The notes: a model not told the origin generated them from the sequence alone. A DNA stretch of 64,000 nucleotides from JACCXG01 sp963785755 (GCA_963785755.1 CAWAXG010000071.1:186001-250000); one strand, 5' to 3'. Positions 51,380 through 61,016 are shown, counted from the first letter of the stretch. A program made the numbers and translations.

Positions 51380-54300
51380 TTACTCCCGTCCGGCGTCCGT
51401 GGTCGACCCCGGTGAGGACGCCGGCTTCACGAGGTCGTTCCAGTTCAGGATCGCGTTGAAGACCATGTTGAACTCGCCGTGGTTCTGCCAGCGATAGATC
51501 GGATTGTTGGTGAACAGCACGACGCGGCCTTTGCCGGTGAAGCCGCCGGGGACGTCGATGGCGAAGGGCCGCTCCCGAATCTCGTCGGCGCCCCGCATCA
51601 ATCCGCTCAGCACGGCGCCATCTCCCCCGACGTAGCGCGCGAGCACGCCGCCGCGATCGGGCTCGGCGACGGTGATGAGCGGCTGTCCCTGGATGTACTT
51701 GATCGGCATGATCTTGTCTGTGTAGCCGTAGAAGACCGGATGATCGAGGCGAAGGATTTCGGCGTTGACGAGCGGCCGCGGCGCGTAGAAGTTGGCGGAG
51801 ACCGACCCTGACGCATCCACCGTCCGTGCGAGGCCGAGATCGGCCGGGAAGCGGACCGCATTGCCCATCGTGATCAACGTGCCGCCGCCATCGAGGAATT
51901 TCGCGAACGCATCGACCGCCTCGCCGCCCATGCCACCCGTGATGTCCGGCGACTCGCCGTACATGCCGAGGAACTTGTACTCGGGATCCTTGACGTACGG
52001 CACCGGCACCGCGGCTGGAGGCTGGAAGATGGCTTGCCGCGTGAGCGTCTGGGTCGGCATCACGATCACGTCATAGTCGGCGCGCAGGCTGCCCTTGCGC
52101 ACCCGTTCCTTGTAGATGAGATCGAACGGGACGGCGAACTTGTCGAACGTGAACCGCACCCATCCGGTCTCCTGCGTCGCGTTCCACGACGAGTAGATCG
52201 CGACCCGCGGCAGATCGGCGTCGTGCATCGGCACGGCTGGCACCGACGACAGCGCGGCGCCGGTGAGGCCGAACTGCACGGCGGCGTTCCGCACCGCATT
52301 CAGATCGGCAGGCGGCGAGACGACGAACGAGCCCGCGGGGAATTCGGTTCCGTCGATGGTGAAAGCCTTGTCGGCGATTCTCATCGGCACGCTCCGCAGT
52401 TTGTAGCGGAACGCGATCATGTTGTTGGAGCCGTAGTGCGCGACCGCGAGGCCCGCCGTCCCGCTGCCCGAGACCTTGCCAGTGACCGTCGCCGTTTTGA
52501 CCGGTGTGGTCGGCGTGTCGAGGATCGCCTTGTCTTTGATTTCGCGAACGTCGGTGAGCATCGCCAGGCCCATCGTCCAGCCGCTGTCGTCGTAGGTGCG
52601 GAGGCTGGGATCGGGATAGCTCTGCCGCTCGAGCAGGTTCTTGGCGAGGCGGCCGTAAGGCTGATCGCGCTTGATCACGTACGAACCCGCCGGGAACGTG
52701 CCGTCGCTCACTTTGATCTCGCGCGAGGCCTGGCCGACCTCGATGCGCTGCATACGAAGGATGTTCACCAGCTCGGCCACGCGCGTCATGTCCCGCTGGA
52801 TCGGAATGACGAAGCCGTGCGGCGGATCGGTCTTGCCCGATTCGACCGAATTGCGCGTCTTCTGGTAGAAGTTGTCGACGACGAGGTTCGGGAACATCGA
52901 CGTGAGCTGCAGGCCCGACAAGACGCCGGTCTGCATGTAGTTGGCGTTGTTGCGCCGTGACCAGTTGTCCAGCGTGCCGGGCGGAATCGGAATCCCGCGG
53001 TACCACTCGCGCGGCTGACCGCCGCCGCGGCCGGTCGGTGGTCCACCAGCCGCGCCGCGTCCGGCGGGTTGCGCATCCGCGCCGCTCGCCGGTTGTGCGG
53101 TGGCCGCCGGGGCACTGCCGGGCGTCCCGCGACCACCGCGGCCGCGGCCTGAGGCCGGTTTTGCCGTGGCCGCAGGGGCAGTCGCGGCCGTCGTTTGCGT
53201 GCCCGGTGTGGAGGCCGCAGCCGGCGGTGTGGCAGCGGCCGATGGGGCCGCCGCGGCACCGCGTCCGGCCGGCGCGTTCTCACGTCCCGCCTGCGTCTCG
53301 TACATCCGCATCATGCCGTTGTGGTTGTACGCGATCGAATCCGAGGTAGCCGGGCGACCAGCCGTCCATGAACGCGTGCGTGTAGACGCCGGGCATGCCC
53401 CACTTGGTCATCTGTGCGAGCTCGAAGTTCGAGAAGAAGGGCAGCTCGGCAAAGAGGATCGGATCGAGGTTCGGATTCTGGGGCGCGGCGCCGCTGTAGG
53501 TGTAGAGCAACGGCAGCGATTCATGCAGGTCGTGGATGATCGGGGGATGCGCGGTGAAGTACCAGTCGGCAATCGCGCGCATCGAGACCTGCGACAGGTT
53601 GATGTCGCGATTGTTGTCGTGGAAGACGTATTTGCCCCAGTACGGCACGCCTGGAGTGCCGCCTCCCCGGCCACCGCCGCCGCCACCACCAGCGCCCGTG
53701 CCCTGGGCTCCGTCGGGATTCGGCTGCTCGCCGGCGCCTCGTCCACCGCCTCCGGCGGTCTGTCCGATCTTCAACTCGAGGTTGCGGTAGAACCAGTCCA
53801 CGTTGCGATCGCGCCCATCCGGATCGGCGACCGGCGTGATCGACACGTACACGTTGTCGCGGATCTGGTTGATGAGGGGCGACGTCTCGGCCGTCAGCCG
53901 GTAAGCGAGCTCCATCAGCATCTCGGAGGGACCCGTTTCACCGCTGTGGAGCCCCCCCATCAGGTGGTAGTGTGGCTTCGTCGTCGCGACGAGCTGACGG
54001 ATCTGCTCGGGGGAGCTCGAGCGGGGGTCGGCGATGCGCGCGAGGTTCTCGCGGTTGTTCTGCAGATTCGTGATGTTCGCGTCAGACGAAATCCAGACCA
54101 CCACGAGCTCCCGATCCTCGTCGGACCGTCCGATCGATTCGATCCGAACGCGTCCCGGCGCCGCGGCCGCCAGGGCCTTGTAGTACTTCAGGATGTCCGC
54201 GTAGTAGGTCAGTTTGGCGGGGGCGCCGATGTGGTAGCCGAGCACGTCCTTCGGAGCCGGCACGCCGCTGACCTTCGGCAGGTGATCGACCAGCGGGCTC

Positions 54301-54473
54301 AAGAAGTACGGCTGCGTCGTCCACGCCTTCACCGACGCGGCGAACTCGTCGTCCTGGGTTTGCGCAGGGTCCCGCGTTTCGGTGACCATCTGCTGCGCCG
54401 GCAGCGACACGGCCGCGATGACGAGGGCAGTCGTGAGAAGAAGGGCCCGGCGCCGGGCGGACAGACGTGGCAT
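51380..54473 (-). pseudogene. Exported M14-family zinc carboxypeptidase, one frameshift
   Basis: ATG at 54473, signal LLLTTALVIAAVSLPAQQ. The M14 metal site is HSGE (His 176, Glu 179, in HLMGGLHSGETGPSE), with the third ligand His in IIHDLHESLPLLY near residue 314-317. A Gly-rich insert lies at residues about 239-275. Near 53335 one extra base breaks the frame after DGWSPGYLG; the next frame resumes SIAYNHNGMMRMYETQ and runs to 51380. A low-complexity Pro/Ala/Gly-rich linker follows (about 53040-53280), then C-terminal domains including a DJ-1/amidotransferase-like fold (PRVAIYSSWNATQETGWV, YDVIVMPTQTL, LDGGGTLITMGNAVR). About 1030 residues when restored. Confidence 0.85.
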
Positions 54474-54544
54474 GTGGAAAACTCCTGCAGAAGAGCGCGG
54501 GTGGGACGGATTCTATCAGAGGGCTTTCTACGGGCTGCGTGCCA

Positions 54545-54650
54545 AGTGCTGCGTGCTCACGTGCTTCTACGTGCTACGTGCGGTGTGCCCACGTGCTCGT
54601 GCTGACGTGCCCACGTGCCCACGTGCCCACGTGCTTTTGTGGGCAAGTGT
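54545..54650. repeat. CTACGTG / CCCACGTG tandem repeat
   Basis: CTGCGTG, CTCACGTG, CTACGTG twice, and then CCCACGTG units, three of them consecutive at about 54610-54633. Same family as 5006-5142 and 23924-23978. It lies between the M14 gene start and the small gene at 54691, so it sits in a divergent promoter region. Confidence 0.8.
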
Positions 54651-54690
54651 CACTGGCAGAACTGCGTGATTGGGGTTTGGAAGGGGGACC

Positions 54691-54975
54691 ATGACATTCG
54701 AAGATTTCGTGGCCTCGGTTGACACGGCGCGCCCGCCTGCCGCCATCAGCCAGGCGCTCGTCGCGCTCTGGCACGACGCGCATGGCGACTGGAACGCGGC
54801 GCACGAGGTGGCGCAGGACGTGCCGGATCCTGACGGCGCGTGGGTCCACGCGTATCTGCATCGCAAAGAGGGAGACGCGAGCAACGCCGCCTACTGGTAT
54901 CGGCGCGCCGGCAAGCCCGTCGCCACGAGCTCGCTCGAGGAAGAGTGGCGCCAGATCGTGCGCGCCTTCCTGTAG
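54691..54975 (+). CDS. Small conserved-type protein of unknown function
   Basis: 94 residues from ATG 54691, set by an AAGGGGGA ribosome site. MTFEDFVASVDTARPPAAIS, then ALVALWHDAHGDWNAAHEVA, DGAWVHAYLHRKEGDASNAA and YWYRRAGKPVATSSLEEEWR. A single cytoplasmic helical domain with many Trp, His and Tyr residues, resembling a TPR-like hairpin bundle. Similar orphan proteins are found in several phyla, as I recall; the function is unknown. Confidence 0.75.
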   Translation: MTFEDFVASVDTARPPAAISQALVALWHDAHGDWNAAHEVAQDVPDPDGAWVHAYLHRKEGDASNAAYWYRRAGKPVATSSLEEEWRQIVRAFL

Positions 54976-55035
54976 CGGCCGCCGGGAGGAACGGGTGAAA
55001 CCGCGCGCTCTGGCGAGCCGGCTGCGCAAAAACGC

Positions 55036-55041
55036 TACAAT
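55036..55041 (+). promoter_or_regulatory. -10 box before the GT-C-like gene
   Basis: TACAAT at 55036-55041 is 11 bases before ATG 55053. No ribosome site is seen between the two. Confidence 0.5.
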
Positions 55042-55052
55042 GCGATGTCCTG

Positions 55053-57326
55053 ATGCGTAGACCGATCGTGGGTTTCGGCCTGGCAGCCGGCCTCTACTTT
55101 CTCCTGACAATCGCCCTCACCTGGCCGTTGGTGCTCCACCCCGGCAGTGTTGTTCCGAACGATCTCGGTGATTCGCTGCTCAATACGTTCCTCCTGGCGT
55201 GGAACGCACGGGTCCTTCCGCTCTCGGAAGAATGGTGGCATCTGCCGCAGTTCTACCCGGTTCAGGGGGCCACGGCGTTTTCGGAGCACCTGCTCGGTCT
55301 GTCGGTGCTCACGACCCCGGTCATCTGGGCGACGGGCAACGCGCTGCTCGGATACAACGTCGCGTTCTTCCTGTCGTTCCCACTCTGCGCGCTGGCCGCG
55401 CACGCGCTCTGCTACGAGCTGACGCGCCGTCACGACATCAGCCTGATCGCGGGAATCGCGTACGCCTTCGCGCCGTACCGCATGTCGCAGCTCTCGCACG
55501 TGCAGGTGCTGTCCGCGTATTGGATTCCACTCGCGCTGCTCGGTCTTCACCTCTTTCTGCGGCGAGGGCAGTGGCGATGGGCCGTGTTGTTCGCGGTGTC
55601 CTGGTGGCTGCAGTCGCTCGCCAACGGCTACCTCCTGTTCTATCTTTCCGTCCTCGTCGGCCTGTGGCTGATCTGGTTCGTGGTCGCGAGGCGCCGATGG
55701 GCCGATCTCGGGAAGATCCTCGTCACCTGGTCCATCGCCGCACTGGCGTTCGCGCCCGTGGCCTACGGGTATCTCAAGTGGCAGCGGGCCTACGGCTTCC
55801 GCCGCTGGCCGGATGAGATCCAGGCCTTCAGCGCCGACATCGCCAGCGTGCTGACGGCGTCGACAAACCTTCGCGTGTGGGGATGGCTGAGCGCCATCGA
55901 GCGGTCGGAGTCGCAGCTCTTTCCCGGATTCACGTTGATCGCGCTCGTCCTGGCCGGGATCGCGCTTTCCTGGGCGGCAGCCGCGCGCCTCGGCGTACAG
56001 CGGCTGCGCCTGTCGCGCATCTTTCTCGCGCTCGGTGTCCTCTTCGCGGTGATCGCGGCAACGCCAGGCTGGTTCGGGCCATGGAAAGTGGATCTGTTTG
56101 GAATCCGCCTGCTGTCGGTAGGGACGCCGCAGAAGCCATTGTCGATCGCCTTGCTCTCCACCGTGATCGCGCTCGCCCTGCACCCGTCGATTCGGGCGGG
56201 CTGGAGCCGGCGATCCCCGCTGGCCTTCTACACGATTGCCGCGGCCGTCATGTGGCTCTTCAGTCTCGGACCGTCGCCAACCCTGCTGAACCAGCCGCTG
56301 CTCTACAAAGCGCCGTACTCCTGGCTCATGCTCGTGCCGGGCGTCGACGGCATCCGCGTACCGGCTCGCTTCTGGGTGCTGTCGACGATGTGTCTCGCGA
56401 TTGCCGGCGCGCTGGCCTCGCTGCACATCGTGACGAGGTGGCCCTCGCTGCGCTCATCGCTGCCGGCGTTGCTGGCCGCACTGATGCTGGTCGAGTCCTG
56501 GCCCCAGCCCGTCGGCTACCACCGGCCGCCGGCCTCGCGGCCGGCGCATAGCCGCGCGAATCTCAGGCTGGAACTGCCGTCGAACGGAACGCGCGATCTC
56601 CAGACCCTCTTTCGGGCGGTGGAACACCGGCGTCCAGTCTTCAATGGCTACAGCGGTCACTTCGCGCCTCACTACTGGGCGTTGCAATACCTGTTGTCGC
56701 GCCACGATCCGGCCGCGCTGTCCATCATCACCTCACTGGGCACCGTCGAGGCCGTCGTCGATCACGATCAGGGCGGGGCGGGTGACTGGATCGCGTATCT
56801 CAGCGCATTTCCCTCTTCCGAAGTCGTCCACAAGGACGAGGCCTATACGGCCGTCCGGCTGCCCAGGACGACATCCGGATTCACACTCCCGGAGTTCTCG
56901 GGACAATCGCTCCCGATTGCGGGCATTCGCGCCTCTCTCTATCAGGATCTGGTCGGCCTCATGACCGATGGCGATCGCATCTCGCGCTGGCACACCGGCG
57001 GACCCCAGGATCCCACCAACGAGATGACCATCGATCTCGGTGCGTCGAAACGCCTCGAGGGGCTCGAAATGCAGATCGGCGGATATGTCGCCGACTTTCC
57101 GCGCGCGCTCACCATCGAGCTCTCGGACGATGATCAGACCTGGCGATCGGCGTGGACCGGCTCACCCGGGGAGATCGCGCTGATCGCAGCGTTGAAGGAA
57201 CCCTTCACGGTGCCACTCCGGTTCGTCCTCAAGGGACAGACCGGCCGCTACATAAGGCTCCGCCAGACATCGTCCGATCCGGTCTTCTACTGGTCGATTT
57301 CGGAGTTGCGTGTCCTCGGAGATTGA
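55053..57326 (+). CDS. Large membrane protein, GT-C-like, with C-terminal discoidin-like domain
   Basis: 757 residues. About 12 membrane segments in residues 1-480, beginning FGLAAGLYFLLTIALTWPLV. The first outer loop has GSVVPNDLGDSLLNTFLLAW and later HLPQFYPVQGATAFSEHLLG, whose Asp residues resemble the catalytic loop of GT-C lipid-linked-sugar transferases. GIRVPARFWVLSTMCLAIAG and an extracytoplasmic stretch follow. Residues about 640-757 (TIDLGASKRLEGLEMQIGGY, LTIELSDDDQTWRSAWTG, GRYIRLRQTSSDPVFYWSI) look like an F5/8 type C (discoidin) sugar-binding domain. It probably transfers or moves glycans at the inner membrane. The acceptor is unknown. Confidence 0.8.
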   Translation: MRRPIVGFGLAAGLYFLLTIALTWPLVLHPGSVVPNDLGDSLLNTFLLAWNARVLPLSEEWWHLPQFYPVQGATAFSEHLLGLSVLTTPVIWATGNALLGYNVAFFLSFPLCALAAHALCYELTRRHDISLIAGIAYAFAPYRMSQLSHVQVLSAYWIPLALLGLHLFLRRGQWRWAVLFAVSWWLQSLANGYLLFYLSVLVGLWLIWFVVARRRWADLGKILVTWSIAALAFAPVAYGYLKWQRAYGFRRWPDEIQAFSADIASVLTASTNLRVWGWLSAIERSESQLFPGFTLIALVLAGIALSWAAAARLGVQRLRLSRIFLALGVLFAVIAATPGWFGPWKVDLFGIRLLSVGTPQKPLSIALLSTVIALALHPSIRAGWSRRSPLAFYTIAAAVMWLFSLGPSPTLLNQPLLYKAPYSWLMLVPGVDGIRVPARFWVLSTMCLAIAGALASLHIVTRWPSLRSSLPALLAALMLVESWPQPVGYHRPPASRPAHSRANLRLELPSNGTRDLQTLFRAVEHRRPVFNGYSGHFAPHYWALQYLLSRHDPAALSIITSLGTVEAVVDHDQGGAGDWIAYLSAFPSSEVVHKDEAYTAVRLPRTTSGFTLPEFSGQSLPIAGIRASLYQDLVGLMTDGDRISRWHTGGPQDPTNEMTIDLGASKRLEGLEMQIGGYVADFPRALTIELSDDDQTWRSAWTGSPGEIALIAALKEPFTVPLRFVLKGQTGRYIRLRQTSSDPVFYWSISELRVLGD

Positions 57327-57657
57327 GTGGGAGTCAGGGAGAGGTCAGCGCCACTTTCCGCGAGTAACGTCGCGGCTGTGCTCCACCCTCCGGAGGTGCC
57401 GGCTTCTTCGCGTATGAAGCCGATGGGCGGGCTTGATCTAGTGCAAGTGCACGAAATGGCGCAGTTCCATTGGTCGTGCTGGTTGGTATACTTTGCGCGC
57501 TGCGAGAACAACTCGACTGGGGCGGCCGCGATGACGTTGGCGCCCCTGCACGACCGCCCGGCCGTGCCGCGCACGGCAGGACCAGCGCGAGTCGGAGTCA
57601 ATTACGTGTACGCCGGGGTAGCTGCTGCGAGGCTGCCGCTGGGGAGATACCTCAGAC
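57327..57657. other. Intergenic region before the response regulator
   Basis: 331 bases with no credible gene. A TATACT box occurs near 57487. A GGGGAGATA stretch at about 57641-57649 could serve as the ribosome site for GTG 57658. Confidence 0.4.
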
Positions 57658-58020
57658 GTGACGCCCTGTACAGTATTCGTCGTTGAAGACGACGTTGATA
57701 CGAGGGACATGCTCGGCCGTTTTCTGGAGCTCGAAGGGTACCAGGTCGAGGTCGCAGCGAACGGGCGGCAGGCTCTCGAACGTCTGACTGCCGGGATGCA
57801 GCCGTGCGTCATCCTGCTCGACCTGATGATGCCGGTGATGGATGGCTGGCAGTTCCGCCGCGAGCAGGTTCGCTCCCCGGAGCTCGCAGAGATTCCGGTG
57901 ATCGTCGTGTCCGCGGCCGGCCGCGACCGGATCGCCGAGATCGACGCCAACGCGTATCTGACCAAGCCCGTCGATCTCGAGCAGCTGCTCGAGCGGGTCA
58001 GTCATTACTGCTGCCAGTAG
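57658..58020 (+). CDS. Single-domain response regulator
   Basis: 120 residues from GTG 57658. CheY-like receiver with acidic pair D11/D12 (FVVEDDVDTRDML), phosphoacceptor D55 (VILLDLMMPVMDGWQF), S85 (VIVVSAAGRD) and K103 (AYLTKPVDLEQLL). No output domain. No histidine kinase gene is in the window, so its partner is elsewhere. Its last 23 bases overlap the end of the convergent L,D-transpeptidase gene. Confidence 0.92.
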   Translation: MTPCTVFVVEDDVDTRDMLGRFLELEGYQVEVAANGRQALERLTAGMQPCVILLDLMMPVMDGWQFRREQVRSPELAEIPVIVVSAAGRDRIAEIDANAYLTKPVDLEQLLERVSHYCCQ

Positions 58021-59725
58021 CGCGCCTCCCACGCTCGGGAGTCGTCTGGCCTGCGGCCTTTGCCACGGTCTTGCGCAGCCGTGACAGGCGCTCGCCGAGG
58101 AGCGCGGTCTGCTGCCCGTCGATGTCGTAGACATCATTGCGGAACTGAACCACGCCCTCGCCGGTCACGCGTGCGGTCCAGTAAACCAGGTACACCGGAA
58201 GCGGCCGCCGCAATTTGACCGTCCGTTCATTTCCTGCCTGCATCGCCTGCTCGATTCGCTCCTTCGACCACTCAGGCTGATCGCGGAGCACGTACTGCGC
58301 GAGCGCCAGCGGCTGCTCGAGCCGTACGCAGCCATGACTGAACGAGCGACTCGCGCGTGCGAAGAGCGAATCGGTCGGCGTATCGTGCAGGTAGACGTTG
58401 TGCTGGTTCGGGAACATGAACTTGACGAGCCCGAGCGCATTCTCCGCCCCTGGCCGCTGCCGGAATCGATAGTTCGGGATGTCGGCGAAGTCGACCGAAG
58501 CCGGATCCACCGGCTTGCCGCTGGTGTCGACGATCTCCATGTTGGAGCGCGCCAGGAATCCGGGGTCCTTCAGGATTTCTGGGAGCGTCTCTCCCTGGGC
58601 GATTTCGGGAGGAACGTTCCAGTACGGGCTGAAGATGACGTGAGTCATCTCGTCGTCAAAGATCGGCGTTGGCGTGTCTTTCTTTCCGACCACGACGCGC
58701 ATCGACAGCGGCACCTGGTTGCCTTCCCGCACTTCGAGCCGATACTCGGGAACGTTGACGAGAATATGGCGCTCGCCGAGTGACCGCGGCAGCCAGCGCC
58801 AGCGTTCGAGGTTGAGCTCGAGCTGCCGGATCCGCTTCGCGATCGGGACGTTCATCTCCGCCACGACGCCTGCGGCAATCACTCCGTCGTCGGCCAGTCC
58901 ATGGCGGCGCTGGAAGTGTTTGACCGCCTCCTGCAGCGCTGGAGAGTAGGCGGTGGTCTGGCCGTCTGCCGGTAGAGGCCCGCTGTAGTCGCCGCTCGCC
59001 GCCAGCCGCTTCGCCAGCGTCGCGACCTGCGGGCTCTTCTGGCCCGGCTTTATTCTCAGATTCGCGGGGACTGATGGCCAGCCGCCCTTTGCTGCCGCCG
59101 CTTTGTACTCCGCGAGGACCCTGCGCAGCGCGATGTACTCCGCATTGTCGGGAGTCAGTTTCAACAGCGACGCGTCGACGGCTTCGTTCCCGAGTGCCTG
59201 CTCGAGATGGCCGACGGGATCGAATTTCTCCGGCTTGATGTGCCACCTTGGATCCGCCTGCGCGAGATCCGACAGGCCGTCGGCCAGGTCGGAGGAGTAC
59301 TTCAAGTACAGATAGGTCAGCCACACATCGAGCGAGCCCGCTTCGTCGAGGTCGAACCCTTTGTCGGTCAGGAAACCCTCTTCGGCCTCGCCCAGCCGCT
59401 GTTCGACCATCGTGAGCTGGTAGAGCTCAGCGTCGAGCCCCTCGTTGCCGGCGTTCTTCAGTGCCGTGATCAGCTGGCCGATCTGCGGCAGCGGATCGGT
59501 GTCGGTGTCATCGATCCACGCAGGCGCGTGCTTGCGACGCTCATAGAATTGCCGGGTGAGCTTCCAGAGTTTCTTGCCCTCGGCATCGGGCGTGACGTAC
59601 GAAGGACGCGACGGGGCAGCGAGCGCCTTTCGCAGCGTCGCGTTGACGGCCTCCTGGCGTTCGGTTCCGCCGCATCCCGTGAGCACCGCTGCCGCCATGG
59701 CAACGAGCACAGTCCTCGACACCAT
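57998..59725 (-). CDS. Murein L,D-transpeptidase lipoprotein (YcbB/LdtD type)
   Basis: 575 residues from the ATG at 59725. Lipoprotein signal VLVAMAAAVLTGCGG. A long N-terminal scaffold with RQFYERRKHAPAWIDD, then a peptidoglycan-binding domain (YSPALQEAVKHFQRRHGLAD, DGVIAAGVVAEMNVP), then the YkuD catalytic domain: ERHILVNVPEYRLEVREG, RVVVGKKDTPTPIF, SPYWNVPPEIAQGE, KFMFPNQHNVYLHDTP and the active-site RSFSHGCVRLEQP with Cys 466. It forms 3-3 cross-links or attaches proteins in the periplasm. A TATAAA box on the minus strand lies upstream near 59770. The 3' end overlaps the response regulator gene by 23 bases. Confidence 0.92.
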   Translation of the reverse strand: MVSRTVLVAMAAAVLTGCGGTERQEAVNATLRKALAAPSRPSYVTPDAEGKKLWKLTRQFYERRKHAPAWIDDTDTDPLPQIGQLITALKNAGNEGLDAELYQLTMVEQRLGEAEEGFLTDKGFDLDEAGSLDVWLTYLYLKYSSDLADGLSDLAQADPRWHIKPEKFDPVGHLEQALGNEAVDASLLKLTPDNAEYIALRRVLAEYKAAAAKGGWPSVPANLRIKPGQKSPQVATLAKRLAASGDYSGPLPADGQTTAYSPALQEAVKHFQRRHGLADDGVIAAGVVAEMNVPIAKRIRQLELNLERWRWLPRSLGERHILVNVPEYRLEVREGNQVPLSMRVVVGKKDTPTPIFDDEMTHVIFSPYWNVPPEIAQGETLPEILKDPGFLARSNMEIVDTSGKPVDPASVDFADIPNYRFRQRPGAENALGLVKFMFPNQHNVYLHDTPTDSLFARASRSFSHGCVRLEQPLALAQYVLRDQPEWSKERIEQAMQAGNERTVKLRRPLPVYLVYWTARVTGEGVVQFRNDVYDIDGQQTALLGERLSRLRKTVAKAAGQTTPERGRRATGSSND

Positions 59726-59867
59726 TCCACCCCCACGGCGGCCAGTCCGCCGGTCCACCCCACGGTTTTATAAAAGCAAGGGCAGTGCCCGATCGCTCCA
59801 GCCTGACAGGCCAAGTTTTTGCTGGGATTTACCGACGATCCGGCGGCGCACAGCGGAGGCTGGGTAG

Positions 59868-61016
59868 GTGAGTCCACATTCCAGAAGCGGCAAGCAGCGA
59901 CGAAATCGGGCGTCCAGCGAAGCGCTTCCACGAGATCTCAACATGGAGGCAGCGGGGCTGCTGCAGGACATGGCTGCCTTGCAGCCCAACGAACGCTCGC
60001 AACTCGGCTACAAGCGGGCCGCGAAAGCGCTCATCGCCTTGCCGCTTCCGGTCACGCAGCTGGTTGAAGCTGGCACGCTGCGCGACGTGCCCTACATCGG
60101 ACCTTCGAGCGCGCGGATCGTCACCGAGCTCGTGGAATCGGGTTCGTCGCCGACCGTCGCTGCTGCGGTGTCTGCGTCCAGGCACGCCGACAAGGTGCCG
60201 GCGATGCGCGGAATGCGAAAGAACTTTCTGAGCCAGCTGGCGATGGAACAGATCCTCGCCCTGCCGCGGGATCGATCGATCGTGTCGCGGGCGGCGTTCC
60301 GCGGCGATTTCCAGATGCACTCGACCTGGAGCGACGGCGGCGAGAGCATCGAGACCATGGCGAACGCCTGCATGACACTGGGCCATTCGTGCATGGGGGT
60401 GACCGACCACTCGTACGGGCTGCCCGTCGCGCGCGGCATGAGCATGACCGACGTCGAGCAGCAGCACCGTGAGATCGACGAGCTGAATCAGCGGCTGGGG
60501 GGTCGCTTCCGCGTGTTCAAGGGAATCGAAGCGAACATCCTCGCGGATGGCAGTCTCGATCTGCAGCCCGGCGAGCGCGCGCTGTTCGAGTTCGTCGTCG
60601 CGTCGCCGCACTCGATGCTGCGCCAGACGTACGATCAGACGACGCGAATGCTTGGCGCGGTCAGGCAGCCGGGCGTCGCGGTTCTGGGGCATCCGCGCGG
60701 CCGGATGTACAACAGTCGTGCCGGGGTAGTGGCCGATTGGCCGCGCATCTTTGCCGAGGCCGCGAAGCGCCGCGTTGCCATCGAAATCGATGGCAACTGG
60801 CATCGGCAGGACATCGATTTCGAGCTGGCGGCCCAGGCGCTCGACGCGGGCTGCCTGTTCGCGCTCGACAGCGACGCTCACTCGACCGGCGAGCTGAGGT
60901 TTACGGACTTCTCCATCGCGCATGCCCGGCTCGCCGACGTCCCGGCCAAACGCGTGATCAACTGCTGGAGCGATACCGAGCTGGCGGAGTGGATGGCGGA
61001 GAGGATGTCTATCTGA
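59868..61016 (+). CDS. Helix-hairpin-helix plus PHP-domain protein (PolX-like without polymerase domain)
   Basis: 382 residues from GTG 59868. Residues about 25-130 resemble the 8-kDa/HhH part of PolX enzymes (LNMEAAGLLQDMAALQPNER, YKRAAKALIALPLPVTQLV, LRDVPYIGPSSARIVTELVE). Residues about 145-380 are a PHP phosphoesterase domain with metal-binding motifs: FRGDFQMHSTWSDGGES, MGVTDHSYGL, FKGIEANILADG, VASPHSML, GVAVLGHPRG, EIDGNWHRQ and FALDSDAHSTGE. The nucleotidyltransferase palm that normally sits between them in bacterial PolX is absent. It may process DNA ends without synthesis. Confidence 0.85.
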   Translation: MSPHSRSGKQRRNRASSEALPRDLNMEAAGLLQDMAALQPNERSQLGYKRAAKALIALPLPVTQLVEAGTLRDVPYIGPSSARIVTELVESGSSPTVAAAVSASRHADKVPAMRGMRKNFLSQLAMEQILALPRDRSIVSRAAFRGDFQMHSTWSDGGESIETMANACMTLGHSCMGVTDHSYGLPVARGMSMTDVEQQHREIDELNQRLGGRFRVFKGIEANILADGSLDLQPGERALFEFVVASPHSMLRQTYDQTTRMLGAVRQPGVAVLGHPRGRMYNSRAGVVADWPRIFAEAAKRRVAIEIDGNWHRQDIDFELAAQALDAGCLFALDSDAHSTGELRFTDFSIAHARLADVPAKRVINCWSDTELAEWMAERMSI

